From Amycolatopsis sp. CA-128772 (lineage in GTDB: Bacteria > Actinomycetota > Actinomycetes > Mycobacteriales > Pseudonocardiaceae): DNA of 37,201 nt. The stretch spans positions 1 to 37,201 of the forward strand of contig NZ_PPHG01000059.1 in the NCBI RefSeq assembly GCF_002904295.1, in the 5' to 3' direction. The notes under the pieces are model-generated. The model was not told the origin of the DNA. It did not search any database and was given only the letters and a program-made list of their open reading frames with translations. This document shows positions 1-7,311 of this stretch, in pieces (positions within the stretch are counted from its first letter, which is position 1; each line of letters begins with the position of its first letter). Both the position numbers and the translations under genes were made by a program.

Positions 1-903
1 GCGAAGAACCTGCCCGCAATCGCCGGCGAACGGTTGCGCGAAGTGTGCGGTGTCCGCGAAGAGGACAACGCCGGAACGGTTCGCGGCAAGGTCGTCGACA
101 CGCTTCGCCGGCTGATCGAGAAACTGCCCGGGTCGCAGCGGGAAACGGCGCGGATCGTGCTGGGTTTCGGCACCGGCGCGAACGAGCGCTACACCCAGCG
201 CCTGGAGCTGCTGGGCACCGGGGCCGACCGCAACGTGCGCACCATGCAGCGTCGCGCCGACGACGTGATCTACCTGATCGCCGAAGCCGCGTACGGGGCG
301 CCGTCGCCGTTCGGGGGTGTTTCGGCGAACAGCCAGGACGGTCCCTGGCACACCTCGGACCTCGCGGTCAACCTGACCCTGACCGGGACCGCCGCCGAGG
401 TGTTCGAAACCCGCAAGGTGGTCAGCCACGTCGCCGGGCTGGCCGAGATCGAGCACGCGATCTCCCTCGCCCGCCCGGCCAGCACGACGAGCCCGCCGGA
501 CCTGTCCGGCCTCGGCATCGACGTCGTCGCCGGCGGCGAGGTGCACTCCGTGCGCCTGGTCAGCTCCACCCGCGTCGCCTTCACCCTGCGGCCGCCGCAG
601 CCGCTCGACGCCGGGGACCAGCACGAGTTCTTCTTCCGCATCCGGCTGGCCGAGCTGCCGGCCCCGTTCTACTGCTGCACGCCGGAATTCCTGTGCGAAA
701 GCTTCGAGCTCAACGTCCGGTTCGACCGGCGCGAGCCGCCGCAGCGCGTCTGGCGCATCGACGGCGACCTCTCGAAGGACGCCCACGACCCGCTGCCCGC
801 GCGCAAACCGCTGTTCCTCGACAACGCGGGTGAGGTGCACACGAGTTTCCGCGACCTGCGGCCCGCGCGGTCCTACGGCGTGGGCTGGCAGCCCGCCCCC
901 TGA
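1..903 (+). CDS. Hypothetical protein, 3' part (5' end outside window)
   Basis: The reading frame is open from base 1 to the TGA at 901-903. A TTG at position 34 could start it, but the frame continues upstream without a stop, so the gene is probably cut by the window edge. The visible first ~80 residues are helical and resemble the N-terminal module found in many actinomycete proteins of the 'LC/VxE.DNAxxVRxKVxxxLRRLI...R..RRxDD' type, which often precedes effector or regulatory domains; this is a family impression only. The remaining ~200 residues look beta-rich, with a short Cys-Cys pair in the segment PAPFYCCTPEFLCESFELNV. No signal peptide, transmembrane segment or catalytic motif is visible. 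Function unknown. Confidence 0.7.
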   Translation, partial: AKNLPAIAGERLREVCGVREEDNAGTVRGKVVDTLRRLIEKLPGSQRETARIVLGFGTGANERYTQRLELLGTGADRNVRTMQRRADDVIYLIAEAAYGAPSPFGGVSANSQDGPWHTSDLAVNLTLTGTAAEVFETRKVVSHVAGLAEIEHAISLARPASTTSPPDLSGLGIDVVAGGEVHSVRLVSSTRVAFTLRPPQPLDAGDQHEFFFRIRLAELPAPFYCCTPEFLCESFELNVRFDRREPPQRVWRIDGDLSKDAHDPLPARKPLFLDNAGEVHTSFRDLRPARSYGVGWQPAP

Positions 904-1066
904 ACCGCCAGCCCTCGTCACTTCCCCGTGCGCCGGCGCGCGCCGGCTGTGCGGTGTGCGCGCCATGCTCCTCCTCGTCGTGACCGCCTGCGTTCCACAA
1001 TGCCGTATCCGGGCGGGATTGCACCGCGACGAAAACCGGACGGAAACGTGACACCGCCCGCGGCGC

Positions 1067-1091
1067 CGGACGGGCTGATCAGCGCCGTCCG
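1067..1091. promoter_or_regulatory. Nested inverted repeat just upstream of the voltage-sensor gene
   Basis: Outer arms CGGACGG (1067-1073) and CCGTCCG (1085-1091) enclose the palindrome GCTGATCAGC, with one unpaired G. It lies 15-39 bases before the ATG at 1106. It could be an operator or a 5'-UTR hairpin; no regulator can be assigned. The preceding 903-1066 stretch holds a GC palindrome (GCCGGCGCGCGCCGGC, 932-947) and no gene that I can support. Confidence 0.4.
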
Positions 1092-1105
1092 TGCCATCAT
1101 CGGGC

Positions 1106-1948
1106 ATGGTCACCAGTGAGCCCGAGCTCAACAGCGGGATCCTGCCCGGGAACGTGCGCGCCGACGACTGGATCATGCTCGTGCTCGCCGCCGGGTCGGT
1201 CGGGCTGCTGGGGTTCATGGTGCTCAGCCCGCCGGCCCGCGACGCCGGCCTGGTGATCTTCTACGTCGACTGCGGCATCTGCGCGGTGTTCTTCCTCGAG
1301 TTCCTGTGGCGCTGGCGGAAACGGCGGTGGGCGCGGAAGTTCCTGGTGCGCAACTGGTACGAGCTGTTCGCGATGATCCCCGTCGCGCACCCCGCGATGG
1401 CCGCGCACAGGTTCGTCACCGTCGTGCTGCTGCTCGTGCGGATCGGCCGCGCCGCGGACCGGGCCGTCGGCGAGCAGTTCACCTACCGGCTCGTCGACAA
1501 GCTGTCCGAGCCGATCGTCAAGGCGATCAAGAAACCGGTGACCATCGCGGTGCTCGACGAGGTCGTCAAGGTGCTGGAAACGGGCAACTACCCGGAAAAC
1601 CTCGCCAAGTCCCTCGGCGCGCACCGGGAAGAGCTGCGTACGATCATCGCCGAGAAGATTGCCGCGGACCCGCAGCTCGGGAAGCTCAAGCGGCTCCCGT
1701 TCCACGACGAGATCGTGCGCGCCTGCGTCGACACGTCGTTCCGCGTGCTCCTCGAAGTCCTGCTCGACCCGCGGATCGACGACTTCTTCTCCGCCGTGGT
1801 CCGCGAGAACCGCGAGCAGATCCGGCTGGCCGTGCAGCTCGGGCTCAACGAGGCCGACGACGAGGACGGCGAGGAGGCGCTGCCGGTGCGCACCCAGCGC
1901 GCGGCCGCGCACGAGTACGACCGGCTGCACCCGGGCTCACGGCCGTGA
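1106..1948 (+). CDS. Voltage-sensor-domain-like membrane protein (ion transporter family, no pore)
   Basis: 280 residues from the ATG at 1106; an in-frame GTG at 1091 lies inside an inverted repeat and is less likely. Hydrophobic segments lie at about residues 15-35, 45-67, 80-95 and 98-113. The last is arginine-bearing (RFVTVVLLLVRIGRAADR) and resembles an S4 voltage-sensor helix. There is no S5-pore-S6 segment and no TVGYG-type filter. The remaining ~165 residues are charged and soluble, with an acidic stretch (EADDEDGEE) near the end. Members of this actinobacterial family are usually annotated 'ion transporter'. Without a pore it could be a proton-channel-like (Hv1-type) or voltage-regulated cytoplasmic-domain protein; that is inference. 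The gene converges on the next one with a 12-base overlap at the stops. Confidence 0.7.
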   Translation: MVTSEPELNSGILPGNVRADDWIMLVLAAGSVGLLGFMVLSPPARDAGLVIFYVDCGICAVFFLEFLWRWRKRRWARKFLVRNWYELFAMIPVAHPAMAAHRFVTVVLLLVRIGRAADRAVGEQFTYRLVDKLSEPIVKAIKKPVTIAVLDEVVKVLETGNYPENLAKSLGAHREELRTIIAEKIAADPQLGKLKRLPFHDEIVRACVDTSFRVLLEVLLDPRIDDFFSAVVRENREQIRLAVQLGLNEADDEDGEEALPVRTQRAAAHEYDRLHPGSRP

Positions 1949-2645
1949 GGGCAGGTACGCGCTGAGCCGGGCGGCGGCGCCGAGCATGGCCAGCCCGCGG
2001 GCGGTCAGCCGGTCCTGCCAGGTTTCCAGGGCCTCGGCCAGCGATTCCGTGCCGCCCGCGGTGCGGACCTGCCCGACGACCGTGGCGATGTGGGCCAGCG
2101 GGTGGCCGCCGCGGCGGAGCAGGTGGGCCAGCTCGGCGTCGCGAACGTCGGCCGCCGCGAAGACCCGGTAGCCGGTCGCCCGGTCGCGCTCGGGGCGCAG
2201 GATGCCCGCGCGTTCCCAGGCCCGCACGGTCGCCGCCGAGCCGGCGGGCCAGCTCCCCGACGCTCCAGCCGGAACCGCCGGGAGCGGCACCGTCGAGACC
2301 ATGAGGGGGCCCCTCCTGGACCAGGTGCCCGATCGCGGCGCGGACCGCGTTGAGGGTTTCGCGGTCGCGGGCGAGCTGGGCGTGGCCGCGGTCGATGAGC
2401 GTCAAGGCGCGTTCGAGGTCGCCGGCGTTGACGGCGTGCATGATGCCGCCTGCTGTCGCGTGCCCGTAGGCCGGTACCAGCGCCAGGAACGCTCGCAGCG
2501 CGGCCGCGTGCGCCTCGGTGTAGGTCCGGTAGCCGCTCGGCGTGCGCGAAGCGGGCGGCAGGAATCCGTCTCGCTCGTAGTTGCGGACCGCCTGCGTGGA
2601 CAGGCCGTGTTCGCGAGCGAGATCCGCAGGTCTCAACCGGGTCAT
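1937..2645 (-). pseudogene. Tandem-MerR regulator (TioE-like), frameshifted
   Basis: Two MerR-type helix-turn-helix units are encoded, but in different frames. The first (ATG at 2645; LRPADLAREHGLSTQAVRNY...) runs with its C-terminal helices to about 2245. The second begins as GWSVGELARRLG in the same frame, then the homologous sequence (AATVRAWERAGILRPERD...) continues in another frame to the TGA at 1937. The tandem arrangement matches TioE-family actinomycete regulators of about 240 residues. The shift lies at about 2231-2245 and would be healed by restoring about 8 bases at a CTCGGC repeat, which suggests slippage, a small deletion or an assembly error. The first domain alone could still be made, followed by an Arg/Pro-rich out-of-frame tail. 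It diverges from the esterase gene, its likely target. Its 3' end overlaps the voltage-sensor gene. Confidence 0.75.
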
Positions 2646-2651
2646 CAAGGA

Positions 2652-2657
2652 TACGAT
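2652..2657 (+). promoter_or_regulatory. -10 box (TACGAT) in the 20-bp divergent gap
   Basis: TACGAT fits the actinomycete TANNNT consensus and ends 8 bases before the esterase ATG at 2666, so the transcript would be leaderless or nearly so. The gap to the divergent regulator start is only 20 bases, so the -35 region must lie inside the regulator gene. That is the geometry expected when a MerR-type protein controls the neighbouring promoter. Confidence 0.45.
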
Positions 2658-2665
2658 TCAACCAC

Positions 2666-3658
2666 ATGGACCTCACCGACTTCCCTGCCGACCTGCTCGC
2701 CCTGGGCGAGCCGACGCACCTCGAACCGGCCTTCGCGCGCCTGCGCAACGACCTCTTCGCGCAGCTCGCCGAGTACGGCTTCCGGTCGATCGCGCTGGAG
2801 ACCGACCGCGTCGCCGCCCTCGACGGCGGCTTCTCGCACGGCCTGGGCGAGGTCGACGCCCACCGTGAGCTGCAGCGGTGGCTGCGCGAGTACAACGAGC
2901 ACGCCGGCGAGCCGCTGGTGCTGCACGGCTTCGACGCACCGATGGAGATGTTCAGCGCGCCCAGCCCGCGCAGCTATCTCGAGCACGTCCGCGACTACCT
3001 CGGTTTCGACGCCGACATCGCCGCCCTGACCGGTGACGACGAGCGGTGGAGCCGGTCCGAGGCGATTCTCGACCCGGCGGCTTCCCCGGGCGCGTCACCC
3101 GAGGCCCGCGAGTTGCGGGTGCTCGCCGACGACCTGCTCGTCGCGCTCCACGCCCGGGCCCCGCGGCTGGACGCCGCTTGGTGGCGAGCCAAAACCCACG
3201 CCCTCGCCGGCCGCGGCCTGCTGCGCTACCACGCGGCGTCGGCGCGACCCGGTGACCGGGACACCCGGATCGCGCGTCTTGCGGGGATGCGCGCGGTGCT
3301 CATGGCCGAGAACCTGCTGGACATCCGGGCCATCGAAGCCCCCCGCGGCCCGACGCTGGTGTTCGCGCACAACGGCCACCTGCAACGCCCGGGGTCCGGC
3401 GCGGGCGCGATCGTCGCGGCCCGGCTGGGCAACCGGTACGCCTTCGTCGCCGGCAGTCTCGGCCACAGCGAAGCCCTCGGCCTCGGCGAACCGGCGCCGG
3501 ACACCTACGAAGGCCACCTGCAGCGGGACACGAAGACCTGGCGGCTGGCCGGCGTCCCGGCCGGCCGGAAGCGCACCGACACCAAGCCGGAACGGGGCTA
3601 CTTCGGGCTCGACCGGGACGTGCTCGACGGCGCCGCCGCGGTGTGGCACATCAGCTGA
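2666..3658 (+). CDS. Erythromycin esterase family protein
   Basis: 330 residues. The family signatures are visible: LGEPTHLEP near residue 15 (the GExTH-type active-site motif with a following Glu), a Glu in IALETDR (about residue 50), and AHNGHLQRPG (about residue 230). Ere enzymes hydrolyse the macrolactone ester of macrolides, and many actinomycete relatives have unknown substrates. There is no signal peptide, so it is cytosolic. It is somewhat shorter than EreA/EreB (about 400 residues). The ATG sits 8 bases after a -10 box. It is transcribed divergently from the TioE-like regulator, which suggests drug-responsive control. Whether it acts on macrolides cannot be read from the sequence. 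Confidence 0.82.
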   Translation: MDLTDFPADLLALGEPTHLEPAFARLRNDLFAQLAEYGFRSIALETDRVAALDGGFSHGLGEVDAHRELQRWLREYNEHAGEPLVLHGFDAPMEMFSAPSPRSYLEHVRDYLGFDADIAALTGDDERWSRSEAILDPAASPGASPEARELRVLADDLLVALHARAPRLDAAWWRAKTHALAGRGLLRYHAASARPGDRDTRIARLAGMRAVLMAENLLDIRAIEAPRGPTLVFAHNGHLQRPGSGAGAIVAARLGNRYAFVAGSLGHSEALGLGEPAPDTYEGHLQRDTKTWRLAGVPAGRKRTDTKPERGYFGLDRDVLDGAAAVWHIS

Positions 3659-3733
3659 CCGAAATCCTGGCGTCTCCCACCCGGGATCGTGCTTAGCTGG
3701 AGTGGACCGAAGGATTCGCACGGGGGGTTGCCG

Positions 3734-4669
3734 ATGGAAATTCGTCATGGAGTCACCGCGCTGCTGGCGGTCGGGGTGCTGTCGTCCGGCGCCGTACCCG
3801 CCCAGGCGAGTGCGGCCACTGCGATCGCCGAGCCGGCTGTGACGTCGGCCGAGTACCCCGACGACGGTGCCTGGCACCCCGGTGCCGGCGTGCCGGGCTC
3901 GTTCACCTTCGGCGCCGACGGCGACGACTCGGTCGTCGGGTTCTACTGGGGGAACACCGATCCGGCGGGCACCTTCGTCGCGGCGGACCACCCCGGCGGG
4001 TCGGCGACGGTTTCCTACACGCCGCAAGCTTCCGGCCCCGACGACCTCTACGTGGCGAGCGTCGACAGCGCGGGCAACCGGTCGCCTCAGCACGTCCACC
4101 ACTTCTACGTGCAGTCGACCGAGCCGCTGGTCGGCGGGCCGAGCGAAACCGGTGTCGGGATCCCGGCCGAGTTCCGCTTCTCGCCCGGCATGGCCGATGT
4201 CGTCTCCTACACCTACCGGATCGACGACGGGCCGGAGACCACCGTGGCGGCCTCGGCCGGCGGAACCGTTCCCGCGAACATCGTCACGGCGGCCCGGGGT
4301 TTCCACCGGCTCAACGTGTGGAGCACGACCAGCGCCGGGTTGACGTCCGGCACCGCCGCCAAGGGTTACCGGGCCAGTGACGCTCCGCTGGTGGAGAGCA
4401 CCGACTACCCGGACTTCGTCGGCAGCGGCGGCCCCGGCGTCACCGGTACCTTCACCTTGACCCCGCGCACGCCGGGCGTCGTCGAGTACGTCTACTACTT
4501 CTACGAGGACTGGGACAACCCGACCGTGGTCCCGGCCGGTCCCGACGGCCGGGCGAGCTTCACCTTCACGCCCGGCGCGTCGGGTTTCTACCCCATGCAG
4601 GTCTACAGCCGGACCGCCGACGGCACCCAGTCCGCCCTCGGCCGCGACTACTCCATCGCGGTGAACTGA
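3734..4669 (+). CDS. Secreted protein of three Ig-like repeats
   Basis: 311 residues from the ATG at 3734. A start further upstream would put a charged extension before the signal peptide. Residues 1-27 form a Sec signal peptide (hydrophobic core TALLAVGVLSSGAVPAQ, cleavage near QASA). The rest consists of three beta-sandwich-like units of about 85-95 residues. Each starts with a phrase like 'SxxYPDDG..HPGAGVPGSFTF' and ends with an aromatic strand (HHFYVQS, AKGYRAS, RDYSIAVN). Such units occur in actinomycete extracellular proteins as Ig-like or FG-GAP-associated spacers. No catalytic motif is seen. It is probably an exported adhesion, carbohydrate-associated or structural protein. A strong hairpin follows. 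Confidence 0.7.
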   Translation: MEIRHGVTALLAVGVLSSGAVPAQASAATAIAEPAVTSAEYPDDGAWHPGAGVPGSFTFGADGDDSVVGFYWGNTDPAGTFVAADHPGGSATVSYTPQASGPDDLYVASVDSAGNRSPQHVHHFYVQSTEPLVGGPSETGVGIPAEFRFSPGMADVVSYTYRIDDGPETTVAASAGGTVPANIVTAARGFHRLNVWSTTSAGLTSGTAAKGYRASDAPLVESTDYPDFVGSGGPGVTGTFTLTPRTPGVVEYVYYFYEDWDNPTVVPAGPDGRASFTFTPGASGFYPMQVYSRTADGTQSALGRDYSIAVN

Positions 4670-4674
4670 CGCCG

Positions 4675-4711
4675 GAAGGACGCCTTCGGCACATCGCCGA
4701 AGGCGTCCTTC
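4675..4711. terminator. Bidirectional terminator hairpin
   Basis: GAAGGACGCCTTCGGC (4675-4690) and GCCGAAGGCGTCCTTC (4696-4711) form a perfect 16-bp stem with a 5-base loop. It fills the 48-bp gap between two convergent stop codons (4669 and 4718), so it probably terminates both genes. There is no U-run, as is common in high-GC actinomycetes. Confidence 0.85.
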
Positions 4712-4717
4712 GCCGCG

Positions 4718-7045
4718 TTACGGGTAGCTGACCACGTTGACCGGCACCGTGCCCGAAGGCGTGACACCGCCGGTGTCGTTGATGACGTGCGTGATCGTGC
4801 CGCGGTAGTTGAGCGACACCGTCAGCAGGCTGTGGAACCGGACGCCACTCGTGTTCGGCACCTCGAACGCGTGGTAGCTGGACACCGCCGGGTTCGTGTC
4901 GAAGAAGCAGTAACTCCCGAGACCCCAGGCCTCGTGGGACGTCACGTTCGACCCGACCTTGTACGCGGCATACCCGGCGACCCCCGACGGGGCGTTCCAC
5001 GATGCCTGGTTCGGCACGTCGTAGGGCATCTCGTTCTGGAAGAAGATCGTCTTCCCGCCCTGGCCGTTCCAAATGACCTGGTACTTCTGGTAGTGCTCGA
5101 CGAACAGGCCGGTGGCCGTCACGTTCGCGCCGTTCACCACGAGCCCGGTGTCGGCCGTGTTCGTGTTCCAGCCGTAGGTGCCCGCGTTGCCGTGGTCGGC
5201 CCGCCACGCCCAGATGTGGTCGATGATCGTGTTGGCGCTGTTGACGATCAGGCTGTTCGTCGCCTTGCCGGCGATCGCGCCGCCGATCCGGAAGAACACG
5301 TCCTGGACCGTCGTCGGGTTCGAAGCGTGCGACGCCGACGAGCCGGACTGGCCGACGGTGAGCAGGGCCTGCGAGTTCGTCGTGCCGGCGTCGAAGAGCA
5401 GGCCCTTGAGCCGGACGCCGTCCACATCGGACACCTGCATCGCGTTGACGCCGTTGTCGGGCACCAGCGTCGGGTAGCCGATGCCGAGGATCGTCGTGTT
5501 GGCCTTGGTCACGTTGAGCGTCTGGTTGAGGTGGTAGACGCCCGGCGTGAAGAACAGGTTGCAGCCCGCGGAAAGCGCGTTGTTGATCGACGCGGCCGAG
5601 TCACCGGACTTCACGACGTAGAACTGGCTCATTGGCGCCGAAGACCCCGGCGTACTGCCGTTCGCCCAGCTCGGGCCGGACGCGTTGGTGCGCAGGGACG
5701 GGAGGAACACGCGGTACTTGCCGGTGCCGTCGACGTAGAGGTAGGGCACGTCGCGGGAGACCGGCGTCGTGGCCAGCGTGGTTTCGGGCGGGTTCGGGAA
5801 CGTGGTCGCCGGCGCGCCGCTGGTGCCGGAGAAGACCATGTTCCAGACGCCGCCGTTCCAGCTGCCCAGCTGCGAGTCGCGGGTGTACCACTGCTGCTGC
5901 GACACCGATGCGGCCTGGCCGGCCACCTTCGTGTCGGCGATGTAGCCGCCGCTGGCGTAGCCGTAGCTCGCCGGGTACAGCTGCAGCCCGCCGCGGACGT
6001 CCATCCGGCGGAACGGCGCGGCCTGCGCCACCGCCCACCGCTCGTTGCCGCCGGAGGGATTGACCGCCATGTTCTCCGCCGAGCGCCAGAAGTTCTGCAG
6101 CGCCACGCCGTTGTCGGAGGCGTTGAAGGCGTCGACGGTGACGTCACCGTTGATCAGGACGTCGCCGGGGTTCTGGCCGAGGCCGGCCACCGAGGTGTAG
6201 AAGCCGACGTTGTCGTGCACGTTGTTGTACGTGCCCGGCTTGAACAGGTGGGCGACGCGCCGGTCCGCCATCTGCGCGGTCAGCGTGTCCTTCTGGTTGT
6301 TGAAGTCGGTGTCCAGCTGGGCCTGGATCGTCGCCGCCGACATGCCAGGGTCGAAGATCCGCACGTTCGGCCCGAAGTTCGGGGTGTCGGACTGCGTCGG
6401 GCAGCCCGCCTGGGTGCCGATCGTGTAGGTCGCGCTCGACACCGGGGACGTCGTCGACCCGGACTTGAGCGCGATCGCGTTGACCGTGCGGGAGTTCGGG
6501 ACGCTGATCGGTCCGCTGTAGAGGGTCGAGGACGCCGTCGGCGTCGAACCGTCCACTGTGTACCGGATGGTCGCGCCGGAGGTGGCGCTGCTGATCGTCA
6601 CCGTCTGGGCGGCTGAATAGGTGCCGCCGGGCGGGCTGAACGTCGGCGCGGCCACCGTCGTGGTGCCGCCACCGCCCACGGTGTAGCTGAAGTGCGGGGT
6701 GTCGTACTGCGGGCCGCTCTTCTCGTAGGTGAACCAGTAGTCCAGCACGTTCCCGGTGCTCAGGCCGCCGACGGTGGTCCGCCAGGTGCCGGAGCCGTTG
6801 GTCATCCGGACGTTCTGCTGGCCGATGCCGGGGACGCCGGTGTAGTGGACGTCCACGTACAGCGCCGGGGTCGTCGGGGTGAAGTTGAGCTGCACCTGCG
6901 TCGAGCTCGGCTGGGTGACGCTCTGGGTGTAGTCGTCCGCGGCGAGCGCCGCCGGGGCGGTGAGCCCGCCCGCCAGCAGCAGCGCCGAGGCGACGAACGC
7001 GAGCCCCGGGCCGCGTCGTCGTAGCTTGTCCAAGGTCCGGTTCAC
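4718..7045 (-). CDS. Secreted CBM56-like / CHB_HEX / double beta-helix protein (GH55-like)
   Basis: 775 residues from the GTG at 7045, chosen because CGGAGGTG lies about 7 bases upstream and a clear signal peptide follows (cleavage near PAALA|ADDY, residue 35). Domains in order: about 36-125, a CBM56-like beta-sandwich (VDVHYTGVPGIGQQNVRM ... WFTYEKSGPQYDTPHFSY), a family that binds beta-1,3-glucan; about 128-205, a chitobiase C-terminal-type repeat (GATIRYTVDGSTPTASSTLY); about 215-775, two right-handed beta-helix halves (for example FKPGTYNNVH and FFTPGVYHLNQTLNV). The layout resembles GH55 exo-beta-1,3-glucanases; relatives in databases often carry the unrelated label 'adenylyl cyclase'. 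I infer degradation of fungal or algal beta-1,3-glucan outside the cell. The catalytic Glu cannot be placed with confidence. Confidence 0.65.
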   Translation of the reverse strand: MNRTLDKLRRRGPGLAFVASALLLAGGLTAPAALAADDYTQSVTQPSSTQVQLNFTPTTPALYVDVHYTGVPGIGQQNVRMTNGSGTWRTTVGGLSTGNVLDYWFTYEKSGPQYDTPHFSYTVGGGGTTTVAAPTFSPPGGTYSAAQTVTISSATSGATIRYTVDGSTPTASSTLYSGPISVPNSRTVNAIALKSGSTTSPVSSATYTIGTQAGCPTQSDTPNFGPNVRIFDPGMSAATIQAQLDTDFNNQKDTLTAQMADRRVAHLFKPGTYNNVHDNVGFYTSVAGLGQNPGDVLINGDVTVDAFNASDNGVALQNFWRSAENMAVNPSGGNERWAVAQAAPFRRMDVRGGLQLYPASYGYASGGYIADTKVAGQAASVSQQQWYTRDSQLGSWNGGVWNMVFSGTSGAPATTFPNPPETTLATTPVSRDVPYLYVDGTGKYRVFLPSLRTNASGPSWANGSTPGSSAPMSQFYVVKSGDSAASINNALSAGCNLFFTPGVYHLNQTLNVTKANTTILGIGYPTLVPDNGVNAMQVSDVDGVRLKGLLFDAGTTNSQALLTVGQSGSSASHASNPTTVQDVFFRIGGAIAGKATNSLIVNSANTIIDHIWAWRADHGNAGTYGWNTNTADTGLVVNGANVTATGLFVEHYQKYQVIWNGQGGKTIFFQNEMPYDVPNQASWNAPSGVAGYAAYKVGSNVTSHEAWGLGSYCFFDTNPAVSSYHAFEVPNTSGVRFHSLLTVSLNYRGTITHVINDTGGVTPSGTVPVNVVSYP

Positions 7046-7081
7046 GCCGTGACACCTCCGCCGTTGGGGATCCACGAGGTA

Positions 7082-7102
7082 TTTGTTGCCAGTCGCAACA
7101 AA
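7082..7102. promoter_or_regulatory. Inverted repeat, putative operator for the GH55-like gene
   Basis: TTTGTTGC (7082-7089), 5 bases, then GCAACAAA (7095-7102): perfect 8-bp arms, 37-57 bases upstream of the GTG at 7045. Position and symmetry suit a repressor site for a sugar-responsive regulator. No regulator gene lies nearby, so the binding protein is unknown. Confidence 0.5.
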
Positions 7103-7167
7103 GTAGCTCCCAGTGAGCGGTGCTTTGATCACTTTTCGGTAACACTTGTCTGGACCAATACGCAAAC

Positions 7168-7188
7168 GAGTGAAGCGGTTCGTCACTC
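7168..7188. promoter_or_regulatory. Second inverted repeat in the divergent promoter region
   Basis: GAGTGA (7168-7173), 9 bases, TCACTC (7183-7188). A further GAGTGA occurs at 7260-7265. These lie in the unusually AT-rich 266-bp gap between the GH55-like gene and the divergent S53 protease gene, which must hold both promoters. No confident -35/-10 pair could be picked. Confidence 0.3.
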
Positions 7189-7311
7189 TTCGTCGGGTTC
7201 TCGCCACGGTGGGCGATTGACTGAACCGAGAAACATTCTTCTGACGGGTGACCTCGTTCGAGTGACATGCGACGATCCGCTGCCACCTCGTCCCCTACCG
7301 AGGAGCAGGCC

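Noticed and set aside
4718..7045. 'Adenylyl cyclase' annotation that relatives of this protein often carry
   Set aside because: No cyclase motif is present; the visible content is a signal peptide, carbohydrate-binding modules and beta-helix sequence.
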